DNA of 17,334 nucleotides from CAZTII01 sp964613305 (GTDB lineage Bacteria; Bacillota_I; Bacilli_A; Erysipelotrichales; Erysipelotrichaceae): NCBI GenBank assembly GCA_964613305.1, contig CAZTII010000036.1:1-17334 (forward strand), read 5' to 3'. A model generated the notes under the pieces. That model searched no databases and had not been told where the DNA came from. It was given only the letters and a program-made list of their open reading frames with translations. The position numbers and the translations under genes were made by a program. Numbering within the stretch: the first letter of the stretch is position 1; every line of letters starts with the position of its first letter. Below, one piece after another: positions 7,437 through 14,574 of this stretch.

Positions 7437-8167
7437 GATTTACTCCATAAATCAAGTTTTTCTTTATTGTGAAGCATCAGTAAAAAGTTATCTTTACTAC
7501 CAGGATACGTGTGATAAATACTATGTAACAATTGTTTGATGTCTTCGCGTTTGGTAAAACCATCTTCCGGACACGTACTTTTTACAATAGGGATAGTATT
7601 GTGTATTACCGCTTTATTGATTTCATTTTCAAAACAGTAAACAAGTGGTCGGATAAAATTCATTTTAGAATTAGTTAAATACATACTGGGAGTAAACGTG
7701 GCAATTCTGCCACCATAGATCATGTTTAAAAACAATGTTTCAATGGCATCATCAGCGTGATGGGCAAAACATGTTTTATTACATCCTAATTCAATGGCTG
7801 CATTAATCACTGCACCTTTTTTTAATTTTGAACAAATGCTGCATTGTAAACGACCTTCTTCTGTTTTATGCATGCTTAAAATTTCGTAGAGTTGAGAGGG
7901 AATATGGTGTAATTCAATGTTATTGTTTTTACAAAATTCATCAACTTCACTAAAATCCATGTTTTTAAAACCCATATCAATATGAATACCAATTAATCGA
8001 AACGATTTATTTAAATGGCGAATGCATACTTTTTGATAGATGGACATCGCATATAAGGCTAACATGCTATCTTTGCCACCAGAAACACCAACGGCAATAA
8101 CATCGTTATCATCGATTAAGTTGTAATCTTTATCTGCTTTTCTAATTTTTCCTATAATTTTTTTCAT
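7433..8167 (-). CDS. TtcA-like PP-loop ATPase (tRNA thiolation family)
   Basis: A 244-residue N-type ATP pyrophosphatase. It has the PP-loop SGGKDS (residues 29-34), the cysteine pair C109-S-I-C112, HADD (137-140) and a third cysteine C199 (STCPEDG). This is the layout of TtcA, where three cysteines hold an Fe-S cluster and the enzyme thiolates C32 of tRNA. The start is the ATG at 8167, 9 nt after AAAAGG, giving the family-typical MKKIIGKIRKADKDYNLI; an upstream TTG at 8185 is less likely. It ends in TGA overlapping the ATG of the radical SAM gene, so the two Fe-S proteins are co-translated. Whether the target is really tRNA C32 in this lineage is uncertain. Confidence 0.85.
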   Translation of the reverse strand: MKKIIGKIRKADKDYNLIDDNDVIAVGVSGGKDSMLALYAMSIYQKVCIRHLNKSFRLIGIHIDMGFKNMDFSEVDEFCKNNNIELHHIPSQLYEILSMHKTEEGRLQCSICSKLKKGAVINAAIELGCNKTCFAHHADDAIETLFLNMIYGGRIATFTPSMYLTNSKMNFIRPLVYCFENEINKAVIHNTIPIVKSTCPEDGFTKREDIKQLLHSIYHTYPGSKDNFLLMLHNKEKLDLWSKS

Positions 8168-8186
8168 CGTATTTTTCCTTTTCAAA

Positions 8187-8214
8187 ATTATATCATTAAC
8201 TCTAGTAAAAACAA
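8187..8214 (-). promoter_or_regulatory. Promoter of the PP-loop/radical SAM unit
   Basis: Read on the minus strand: TTGTTT (8214-8209), a 16-bp spacer, then an extended -10 TGATATAAT (8195-8187). It drives the PP-loop gene starting at 8167. The element is the mirror image of the truB promoter and shares DNA with it. Confidence 0.7.
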
Positions 8215-8223
8215 TGATATAAT
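8196..8223 (+). promoter_or_regulatory. Promoter of the truB operon
   Basis: TTAACT (8196-8201), a 16-bp spacer, then an extended -10 TGATATAAT (8215-8223). The predicted transcript start near 8230 leaves a leader of only about 13 nt, with GAGGT (8233-8237) close to the ATG at 8243. It overlaps the divergent promoter. Confidence 0.75.
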
Positions 8224-8242
8224 AAAAACGCAGAGGTATAAT

Positions 8243-9085
8243 ATGGATGGAATTTTATTGATTAATAAGCCAGCGGCAATGACATCCTTTGATGTGTGTG
8301 CCAAGCTTAGAAAAGGGCTAAAAGAAAAATCGGTTGGTCATACGGGAACATTAGATCCTAATGCGACGGGACTGTTAATTGTACTACTAGGTAAGTATTG
8401 TAAGTTTAATCCGTATTTTGTTCATGATAAAAAGGAATATATTGCTACTTTTTCTTTTGGCTACGAGACAACAACCTTAGATAGTGATGGTGAAGTAGTT
8501 GCAACGCAAGAAATTAGTGAAGTAAGTGAACTACAATTAAAAGAGATTCTTACTTCTTTTGTTGGTGAAAGTGAACAAATACCACCAAGTGTATCAGCAT
8601 TAAAAGTTGATGGAAAACGTTCGTATGATTTAGCTCGTGCAGGTATTATGGTAGAGCATAAACCACGAAAAATAGTCATTGATGATATTGAGTTATTAGA
8701 GATAAACAACAATTGTTACACTATTCGCTGTGTTGTTAGTCAAGGAACATACATTCGATCATTAATTAAAGATATTGCGAAGAAAACAAATAACTTAGGT
8801 ACAATGACGAAGTTAATTCGTAGTAAAATTGCCCATATTGATGTTTCAATGGCGCAATCAATTGATGAAGCAATAGAAAATCCGATATGTCATGATCCAT
8901 TCTTCTTACTGAAAAACACGATTGAAATGGTGGAAGTAAGCGATGAGATGGCAGTGAAAAATGGTAAACGATTGCATTTAAACAGTGAACAAGAAGAAGT
9001 TATGGTAACGTATAACCATCAAATTTTAGCGTGTTATAGTAAAGAGAGTGATGGAATATATAAGTGTAAAAGAGGATTGTGGTAG
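8243..9085 (+). CDS. truB: tRNA pseudouridine(55) synthase TruB
   Basis: Makes pseudouridine 55 in the T-loop of tRNAs. The 280-aa length is normal. The N-terminus MDGILLINKPAAMTSFDV is characteristic, and the catalytic motif G-H-T-G-T-L-D-P contains the nucleophile D38. Motifs further on (Y-x-A-T-F-x-F-G, Q-I-P-P-x-x-S-A-L-K-V-D-G-K-R-x-Y and G-T-Y-I-R-S-L) are in family order. It is first in a dense unit with ribF, rsmF and a RelA/SpoT-like gene; the ribF start codon directly follows its stop. The truB-ribF pairing is classic in Firmicutes. Expression comes from the extended -10 promoter just upstream. Confidence 0.97.
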   Translation: MDGILLINKPAAMTSFDVCAKLRKGLKEKSVGHTGTLDPNATGLLIVLLGKYCKFNPYFVHDKKEYIATFSFGYETTTLDSDGEVVATQEISEVSELQLKEILTSFVGESEQIPPSVSALKVDGKRSYDLARAGIMVEHKPRKIVIDDIELLEINNNCYTIRCVVSQGTYIRSLIKDIAKKTNNLGTMTKLIRSKIAHIDVSMAQSIDEAIENPICHDPFFLLKNTIEMVEVSDEMAVKNGKRLHLNSEQEEVMVTYNHQILACYSKESDGIYKCKRGLW

Positions 9086-10006
9086 ATGAAAATTATTAAA
9101 ATAGTTGTAGGTGAACAATTGGTGCCACAAGAGATGACTTGTGCCTGCATTGGATATTTTGATGGATTACATAAAGGTCATATGGCTTTAATCAATACAA
9201 CCATTGAAGAAAGTAAGAAACATGGCTGTAAAAGTGCTTTAATTACCTTTATGCCTGATCCATGGGTAACCATTAAAGATGAGGAAGACATTCCCCATTT
9301 AACGCCGTTTGAAAAGCGTTGTGACATGATTTTTTCTAAAGGAATCGATATTATTTATTTACTGATGTTTACTAAAGAGATGAGTGAATATTCTTATACG
9401 CGATTTGTTAAAGAATTACTGTTACAAATTAATTTAAAAACGCTTGTTTGTGGATTTGATTTTCATTATGGACAATATGGTAAAGGTGATATTCATACCT
9501 TAAGAAATGATGCAAGTAATCATTTTGATGTGATTGTGATTGAATCAGTCAATGAAAATGGTCAAAAAATAAGTAGTACACAAATTTGTCATTTTCTTTC
9601 AGAAGGAAATATTGAATTGGTAAATACGTATTTAGGTTATATTTTTAATACAATTGGAGTCGTTGTTCAAGGAAGACAAAAAGGAAGATTGATTGGTTTT
9701 CCTACAGCGAATATTCAACACAACAAAGAACAATTACTACCTAAAACAGGAGTATATGGATGTTATATTACAATTGATAATAAACGCTATCGAGCAATGG
9801 TGAATGTTGGTCATAATCCAACCTTCAACTATGTTTCATCAAAATCAGTAGAAGCGTACATTTTGGATTTTCATGATGATATTTACGGCAAAGAAGTGAT
9901 GTTAGAATGGATTTTTCGCTTGCGTGATGAATGTAAATTTAATCACATCGATGAGTTAATTGAACAACTTCATCGTGATAAAAAAACAATCTCAGAGAGG
10001 CTGTAA
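9086..10006 (+). CDS. ribF: Bifunctional riboflavin kinase / FAD synthetase
   Basis: Converts riboflavin to FMN and then FAD. The N-terminal nucleotidyltransferase domain shows G-Y-F-D-G-L-H-K-G-H (about 23-32) and K-I-S-S-T-Q-I. The C-terminal riboflavin kinase domain begins about residue 185, with G-R-L-I-G-F-P-T-A-N as flavin/ATP-binding signature and the later V-G-x-N-P-T-F and VEAYILDFHDDIYG. 306 aa is standard. The ATG abuts the truB stop with no gap; the AGAGGA just before it in the truB 3' end acts as RBS. It is followed after 1 nt by the rsmF start. Confidence 0.97.
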   Translation: MKIIKIVVGEQLVPQEMTCACIGYFDGLHKGHMALINTTIEESKKHGCKSALITFMPDPWVTIKDEEDIPHLTPFEKRCDMIFSKGIDIIYLLMFTKEMSEYSYTRFVKELLLQINLKTLVCGFDFHYGQYGKGDIHTLRNDASNHFDVIVIESVNENGQKISSTQICHFLSEGNIELVNTYLGYIFNTIGVVVQGRQKGRLIGFPTANIQHNKEQLLPKTGVYGCYITIDNKRYRAMVNVGHNPTFNYVSSKSVEAYILDFHDDIYGKEVMLEWIFRLRDECKFNHIDELIEQLHRDKKTISERL

Positions 10007-10007
10007 C

Positions 10008-11345
10008 ATGAATACTGACTTTTTAAAAAAGATGAATGACTATTTTCCTAAGGAATATGATGCGTATATTGATTCGTTAAGTAAACCCGTTTCTCGCGGA
10101 TTTATTGTCAATACCTTAAAAACAACAGTGTCTGATTGTTTATCTCTACTTCCATTTCCAATTGAACCATCACCATTTAGTAACAAAGGATATCGTATTG
10201 TTAGTGATGATGCGATTGGATACAGTTTTGCACATATTGCGGGGCTATTATATAGTCAAGAGGTGAGTGCTAGTAGTGTTGTGGATTGGTTGGATATTCA
10301 ACCAGGAGATATTGTACTAGATTGTTGTAGTGCCCCTGGTGGTAAAACGGCACAAATTGGATTTGCTTTGCAACAAGAAGGATATTTAATTAGCAATGAA
10401 TTTGATCGTAAACGATGTCATGTGTTAGAGAAAAATGTGGAACGCTTAGGATTAAGCAATGTCATTATTACCAACAACGATGCGATTACACTGTGTCAAC
10501 ATCATCCAAACACCTTTGATAAAATACTATTGGATGCGCCATGTAGTGGCGAAGGAATGTTTAAAAAAGCTGATGTTGTATGGAGTCAACATTTAGTGGA
10601 AAAGTGTGCTAAACAACAAAAAATGTTGATTTCAGCCGCCTATAACGCTTTAAAATCACAAGGAATATTAGTGTATTCTACGTGTACTTTTTCTAAAGAG
10701 GAAAATGAAGAAGTAATAGAGTATTTATTACAACAGTATGACGATGCTGAAATTGTGCCAATTAAACCATCATGGGGAAGAAATGGATTTGCGACAAGTG
10801 TCAATACGGATGATTGTCGACGTATTTTACCGATGGATGGTGGTGAAGGTCATTTTATCGCTAAAATTAAAAAAAATAACAATAATACAAATTATTCCTT
10901 AAAAAATACTTGTATAAAACTAGTACCATCATGCGTTAAAGAATTTATTGAAGCTACTTTAAATATATCAATGGAACATGTGTATTGTGTTAATGATAAA
11001 GTATATGTAAGTAAAAATGGGTTTAAAGATGTAAAAGGGACTATTGTATCAAATCAAGTGTATCTAGGTGATATTGTTAAAAATCGCTTTGAACCGTGTC
11101 ATTTTGGTTTTATGTCATCGTATTTAGCTGATAAATGGAAACAGAAAGTTGAAGTAACGTTAGAACAAGCACGATTGTTTCGTCGAGGAGAAACATTAGC
11201 GATTAGTGATGTGAGTGGTTATGCGGCGGTGTCGTATAAAAAATCGATAATTGGGTTTGTTAAAGGGGATACTATTGTTTGTAAAAACAAATTACCAAAA
11301 GGGTTACGCTACCAAGGAGGAAGCTATGCGACTGAAACTATTTGA
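10008..11345 (+). CDS. rsmF: RsmF/NOL1-NOP2-Sun family rRNA m5C methyltransferase
   Basis: A 445-residue SAM-dependent RNA cytosine-5 methyltransferase. It has the SAM motif S-A-P-G-G-K-T (108-114) and both catalytic cysteines: C179 in DAPCSGEG and C226 in YSTCTF. The C-terminal ~150 residues match the RsmF C-terminal domains, including the PUA-like RNA-binding part (FRRGETLA, then KLPKGLRYQGGSY). The start at 10008 is preferred over an upstream in-frame ATG at 9960 because AGAGAGG lies just before it and the protein then begins MNTDFLKKMNDYFPKEYDAY. The exact modified rRNA position cannot be read from sequence. It ends in TGA inside the start of the next gene (20-nt overlap). Confidence 0.92.
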   Translation: MNTDFLKKMNDYFPKEYDAYIDSLSKPVSRGFIVNTLKTTVSDCLSLLPFPIEPSPFSNKGYRIVSDDAIGYSFAHIAGLLYSQEVSASSVVDWLDIQPGDIVLDCCSAPGGKTAQIGFALQQEGYLISNEFDRKRCHVLEKNVERLGLSNVIITNNDAITLCQHHPNTFDKILLDAPCSGEGMFKKADVVWSQHLVEKCAKQQKMLISAAYNALKSQGILVYSTCTFSKEENEEVIEYLLQQYDDAEIVPIKPSWGRNGFATSVNTDDCRRILPMDGGEGHFIAKIKKNNNNTNYSLKNTCIKLVPSCVKEFIEATLNISMEHVYCVNDKVYVSKNGFKDVKGTIVSNQVYLGDIVKNRFEPCHFGFMSSYLADKWKQKVEVTLEQARLFRRGETLAISDVSGYAAVSYKKSIIGFVKGDTIVCKNKLPKGLRYQGGSYATETI

Positions 11346-12699
11346 ATTTGTGGATGAAGCAACAGCTCATCTACAGTTAAACTTACCAACATATCAATAC
11401 ATACAAGGTATCTTAAAAGGAATATTTAATGATGTCGTGCGTGAAAAAGGCGATTTGATGGTAAGGATTAGTTCAAGAATTAAAGGGAAAGAAAGCTTAA
11501 AAGAAAAATTTATCCGCAATAAATATTATTTGCTGTATGAAGATGTGGAACAAGCGATGGAGAACTTACCTGATTTAATTGGTTTAACGTTGGAATGTCG
11601 TTTTATTAGTGATGAACAAGAATTGTATCAATGGTTATTTCAATATTTTAAGAAGGCGAATACCGAGTTTTACCAATACATACACAACGACGACATTTAT
11701 TTAAATTTAACCATTCCTCAACCACAATACCAACGAAATGGTTTTACGATTTATCGTATTGATGGATATGTCGAGTTTAATTTACAACGAATTAATTTTG
11801 AATTACAAATTAAATCATTAATTCATAGTTTTTGGTCAGAAGTGGAACATCAAGTAGTGTATAAAAACAAACAATTTGTTGTTTATGATGATTTTATGAA
11901 AAACATCTTAGCGACAATTCGTGATAATTTGGATGTCGTTGATCGTCAACTTCAAACTGTTTATAAACAATTAAGCAATGAAATTCAAACCGATGGCGAA
12001 ATTGGTTTAACGGAAAAAGGATTTAAGATATTTATGGCGAAAGCAATCAATGACTTAGTTTCTTCTAAAATGCATTCTTCAATTGGTTTTACAACGGATT
12101 TTAGAAAATGTAGTTCGGTATTAAGTCAATACATTTATATTAAGGATTTTATTCGTTCACCAAATCCCCAACTTAGAATGGTAGAATATTTTGAACACTT
12201 TAATTTATTGAAAATTAGTGATTTGGATTTAACACAGCCATTGCATATGGATGCGCCATTTAGCCATCATGATGCTTTTTGTGATATTGTAGGTAAACAC
12301 TGGCAATCGATGTTAAATACTGACTACGAATGGCATATTTTCTTTACGATGTTATTTACGATATCACAAGGTGATTATCGTCATGAATTTACTGAGTTTT
12401 TGGAAGTGATTAAAAGTTTAATTGTTCCACCATCATGGTATAAACAGCGATTTAGTAAGTTTGAAAAAAATGAACAAATTGTCATTCAACAAGAATTAAT
12501 GGTTACTTTAGCAAATAGTATTGTTCAACAATCAAGTATTTCAATGATTCATGAAGAAAAGTTATTTTTACTGTTAGAGAACTTTCATGATTTTATTGAA
12601 CAGACAGAATCAAGATTACCATCATTTATACATTATCGATTAGAGTATGATGACATCCATTATCAATTGGAGTGTATCATTAAAAGTATTTTTAAATAA
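11326..12699 (+). CDS. Divergent RelA/SpoT-type nucleotidyltransferase-domain protein
   Basis: A 457-residue protein whose first ~200 residues resemble the (p)ppGpp synthetase fold of small alarmone synthetases. R51-I-K-G-K-E-S-L-K-E-K61 matches the ATP-binding stretch, D83-L-I-G matches the metal-binding D-x-x-G motif, and F-E159-L-Q-I-K-S followed by HSFWSEVEHQVVYK matches the EIQIRT...AExEHxxxYK segment. The Arg normally after D-I-A-G-I is T88, and the G-Y-R-S-L-H-type loop reads N-G-F-T-I-Y-R. Residues ~230-457 are helical and not recognised. The start at 11326 follows AAGGAGG by 5 nt and lies within the rsmF end. It could be an active synthetase, or a relative with altered or lost activity. 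Confidence 0.75.
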   Translation: MRLKLFEFVDEATAHLQLNLPTYQYIQGILKGIFNDVVREKGDLMVRISSRIKGKESLKEKFIRNKYYLLYEDVEQAMENLPDLIGLTLECRFISDEQELYQWLFQYFKKANTEFYQYIHNDDIYLNLTIPQPQYQRNGFTIYRIDGYVEFNLQRINFELQIKSLIHSFWSEVEHQVVYKNKQFVVYDDFMKNILATIRDNLDVVDRQLQTVYKQLSNEIQTDGEIGLTEKGFKIFMAKAINDLVSSKMHSSIGFTTDFRKCSSVLSQYIYIKDFIRSPNPQLRMVEYFEHFNLLKISDLDLTQPLHMDAPFSHHDAFCDIVGKHWQSMLNTDYEWHIFFTMLFTISQGDYRHEFTEFLEVIKSLIVPPSWYKQRFSKFEKNEQIVIQQELMVTLANSIVQQSSISMIHEEKLFLLLENFHDFIEQTESRLPSFIHYRLEYDDIHYQLECIIKSIFK

Positions 12700-12731
12700 T
12701 TTGAAAAACTAATGAATTATTATTTTAGAAC

Positions 12732-12740
12732 TGTTATACT
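12732..12740 (+). promoter_or_regulatory. Extended -10 promoter of the Asp23-family gene
   Basis: TGTTATACT is an extended -10 element; no good -35 is seen at the right spacing. AGAGGTGA (12748-12755) then precedes the ATG at 12762. Confidence 0.55.
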
Positions 12741-12761
12741 TATATACAGAGGTGAAAGAAA

Positions 12762-13088
12762 ATGGCACAAGAATATATTATAATGAAAGAAAAATGTGAT
12801 ATTGGGATGATTGCTTTATCGAAAAGCGTATTTGACACAATCACCGAAATATCGATTGATGATGTAGAAAGTGTAGTAAAATGTAATCAAAAACAATTCA
12901 ATAAGCCGATTCAATCAAAAATTGTTTCTAATCGACTTCAAATATCAGTAGATATTAAAATGAAGTATGGTGCAAATGTAAGTTCAGTATGTGAAATATT
13001 TCAAAATAAGATTTTTCAAAATGTGTATCAAATGACTGGATTAAAATGTGACGACATTCGAATTAATGTCGTAGGTTTTCAAATTTAG
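12762..13088 (+). CDS. Asp23/Gls24 family envelope stress response protein
   Basis: A 108-residue protein with the Asp23 pattern: an early I-A-L-S-K-S-V-F-D-T-I helix, an E-S-V-V strand, a V-D-I-K-M-K-Y-G-A-N-V strand-turn, then F-Q-N-K-I-F-Q-N-V-Y-Q-M-T-G-L and a final I-N-V-V-G-F. Family members associate with the membrane and respond to envelope or alkaline stress; the molecular role is not well defined. It has its own extended -10 promoter and a good RBS. Its stop codon is immediately followed by the -35 box of the infC promoter, so it is a separate unit. The protein is slightly short but complete. Confidence 0.85.
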   Translation: MAQEYIIMKEKCDIGMIALSKSVFDTITEISIDDVESVVKCNQKQFNKPIQSKIVSNRLQISVDIKMKYGANVSSVCEIFQNKIFQNVYQMTGLKCDDIRINVVGFQI

Positions 13089-13117
13089 TTGACAGAAGTA
13101 CTAATATAGTGTATGAT
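13089..13117 (+). promoter_or_regulatory. Promoter of infC-rpmI-rplT
   Basis: TTGACA (13089-13094), a 17-bp spacer, and TATGAT (13112-13117): the best sigma-A-type match in the window. The -35 starts on the base after the stop codon of the Asp23-family gene. The predicted start is near 13124. Confidence 0.85.
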
Positions 13118-13123
13118 TAAAAA

Positions 13124-13243
13124 GGTTTAAAAATGTGGAAAGTAGAAGCACCTCTTCTCACCCGATTTCTTTAAGATTTGGGTTCACGCTACGGTTGAAT
13201 ATTAACTCTAGTAAAGCAGGTGCACTATGTACCTGCTTTTTAT
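13124..13243 (+). ncRNA. L20-type ribosomal protein leader (attenuator)
   Basis: A structured leader between the infC promoter and infC. ACCCGA (13160-13165) pairs with TTGGGT (13178-13183). GCACCT (13148-13153) can pair long-range with AGGTGC (13218-13223), which would break the terminator ending at 13241. Placement and layout match the known L20 leader of Bacillota, in which L20 binding favours termination. Family assignment comes from context and pairing, not from a covariance-model search. Confidence 0.75.
13215..13243 (+). terminator. Leader terminator of infC operon
   Basis: AGCAGGT (13215-13221) pairs with ACCTGCT (13231-13237); the inner G-C-A/T-G-T pairs close a 3-nt loop, giving a ~10-bp stem followed by a U-run (13237-13241). 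It sits in a leader, so it acts as an attenuator rather than an end of operon. Confidence 0.8.
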
Positions 13244-13270
13244 CCGGACAACATATAGGAGGTGTCACTT

Positions 13271-13798
13271 ATCACTAAAAGAAACATGAATGACGAATTA
13301 GTCAACGAAAACATCCGCTTTAAAGAGGTATTAGTTATTGGACCAAATGGGGAACAATTAGGAACCATGATGCGTCGCGAAGCTTTAGAAAGAGCTTTTG
13401 ATTATGAATTAGACTTGTTTTGTGTGGCTCCAAATGGAAATCCACCAGTATGTAAAATATTGGATTATGGTAAATTCCGATTTGAATCACAAAAGAAAGC
13501 AAAAGAAGCCAAGAAAAATCAGCACGTAACGGAGGTAAAGCCTTTACGTTTATCACCTGTCATCGATAAGCATGATTTTGAAACGAAAGTTCGCCAAGCT
13601 CGTAAATGGGCTGAAGAGGGCATGAAAGTCAAGGTAGATATGCGTTTTAGAGGACGAATGATGACTCGTATTGAAGTAGGAAAAGCCGTCATGAATGATT
13701 TCATTGCGCAAATTTCAGATATTGCGACAATAGACAAAACACCTGCTATGGAAGGAAATACAATGTCCGTAGTATTATCACCAAAAAAAGGTAAATAG
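13271..13798 (+). CDS. infC: Translation initiation factor IF-3
   Basis: A 175-residue IF-3: the N-domain has N-E-N-I-R-F-K-E-V-L-V-I-G-P-N-G-E-Q-L-G, the linker is lysine-rich (KFRFESQKKAKEAKK), and the C-domain has L-R-L-S-P-V-I-D-K-H-D-F and M-R-F-R-G-R. It keeps the 30S subunit free and checks the start codon. The start is judged to be the AUC at 13271: AGGAGG (13257-13262) is 8 nt upstream. The in-frame GTG at 13262 overlaps that RBS, and the first ATG (13286) is 23 nt from it. Non-canonical AUU-type starts in infC are the basis of IF-3 autoregulation in E. coli and are known in Bacillus relatives. It is the first gene of infC-rpmI-rplT. Confidence 0.95.
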   Translation: MTKRNMNDELVNENIRFKEVLVIGPNGEQLGTMMRREALERAFDYELDLFCVAPNGNPPVCKILDYGKFRFESQKKAKEAKKNQHVTEVKPLRLSPVIDKHDFETKVRQARKWAEEGMKVKVDMRFRGRMMTRIEVGKAVMNDFIAQISDIATIDKTPAMEGNTMSVVLSPKKGK

Positions 13799-13812
13799 AG
13801 GAGGATTATTTT

Positions 13813-14007
13813 ATGCCAAAAATGAAAACCAAAAAAACATTGGCTAAACGTGTTAAAAGAACTGGTACAGGCAAATTAAAAAGAGGCCATGCATATGTTT
13901 CTCACTTTGCAGCTAACAAGACACACAAACAAAAAGTACATCTAAGAAAAGCTACTTTAGTGCATAAGACCGATATGAAGCGCATTAAGTATTTGCTTCA
14001 GGATTAA
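13813..14007 (+). CDS. rpmI: 50S ribosomal protein L35
   Basis: A 64-residue basic protein with the L35 signature MPKMKTKKTLAKRVKRTGTG and a K-R-G-H-A-Y-x-S-H-F core; length is standard. AGAGGAGG begins right at the infC stop codon and gives a strong RBS. Second gene of the infC operon. Confidence 0.97.
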   Translation: MPKMKTKKTLAKRVKRTGTGKLKRGHAYVSHFAANKTHKQKVHLRKATLVHKTDMKRIKYLLQD

Positions 14008-14022
14008 TGGGAGGAAAATAGA

Positions 14023-14382
14023 ATGGTAAGAGTTAAAGGTGGCATCGTAACACGTGCACGTAGAAAAAAAGTTTTAAAACTAGCAAAAGGATATTTCGGT
14101 TCTAAACACGTTTTATATAAAACAGCTCATGAACAAGTAATGCACTCAATGCGTTATGCATATATTGGTAGAAAACAAACGAAACGTGAAATGCGTAAAT
14201 TATGGATTGCACGTATCAATGCAGCTACTAGACAATACGATATGAGCTACTCAACATTTATGCACGGATTAAAACTTGCAAACATCACATTAAACCGTAA
14301 AATGTTAAGTGAAATGGCTATTCATAATCCTAAAGATTTCGAACAAATCGTTTCTCAAGCAAAAACAGCATTAGCAAAATAA
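14023..14382 (+). CDS. rplT: 50S ribosomal protein L20
   Basis: A 119-residue L20: V-K-G-G-I-V-T-R-A-R-R-K-K-V-L-K-L-A-K-G-Y at the N-terminus and W-I-A-R-I-N-A-A-T-R in the middle are diagnostic. It is an early assembly protein of the large subunit binding 23S rRNA. In Bacillota it also binds the operon leader to switch off its own transcription, which matches the attenuator found upstream of infC. GGGAGG provides the RBS. It is the last protein gene of the operon; a tRNA gene follows after 26 nt. Confidence 0.98.
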   Translation: MVRVKGGIVTRARRKKVLKLAKGYFGSKHVLYKTAHEQVMHSMRYAYIGRKQTKREMRKLWIARINAATRQYDMSYSTFMHGLKLANITLNRKMLSEMAIHNPKDFEQIVSQAKTALAK

Positions 14383-14383
14383 T

Positions 14384-14406
14384 AACTATAGTTAACTCTA
14401 TAGTTT
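14384..14406 (+). terminator. Weak AU-rich hairpin between rplT and tRNA-Glu
   Basis: AACTATAG (14384-14391), loop TTAACT, CTATAGTT (14398-14405): a perfect 8-bp stem followed by only a short U-run. With one G-C pair per end it is a weak terminator at best; it may equally be a processing site for a tRNA co-transcribed with rplT. Confidence 0.4.
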
Positions 14407-14408
14407 CT

Positions 14409-14483
14409 GGCATCATCTTCTAGAGGTTAGGAAGCTGCCCTCTCAAGGCGGAAACACGGGTTCGATTCCCGTTGGTGCTACCA
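14409..14483 (+). tRNA. tRNA-Glu (anticodon CTC)
   Basis: A complete 75-nt cloverleaf. Acceptor GGCATCA pairs with TGGTGCT (including G1-U72 and one more wobble), discriminator A, encoded CCA. The D arm TTC/GAA has the tRNA-Glu-like loop TAGAGGTTAG. Anticodon stem CTGCC/GGCGG carries loop CTCTCAA, anticodon CTC at 14442-14444 (decodes GAG). The T arm is ACGGG-TTCGATT-CCCGT. A genome with this tRNA normally also has tRNA-Glu(UUC). No separate promoter is seen; it lies 26 nt after rplT and has its own terminator. Confidence 0.92.
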
Positions 14484-14499
14484 CTAAAACGAAATGGAC

Positions 14500-14524
14500 A
14501 AAGTCATAGAAATATGGCTTTTTT
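14500..14524 (+). terminator. Terminator after tRNA-Glu
   Basis: AAAGTCATA (14500-14508), GAAA tetraloop, TATGGCTTT (14513-14521), with one G-U pair, followed by a run of six T (14519-14524). Confidence 0.85.
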
Positions 14525-14574
14525 AATGGTTAAAATTATTGTTAAAAAGGATATTGGTGTTATCAATCAATGAC

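Noticed and set aside
12696..12721. AATAATT/AATTATT as terminator of the truB operon
   Set aside because: All-AT 7-bp stem with a 12-nt loop and short T-run; too weak to claim.
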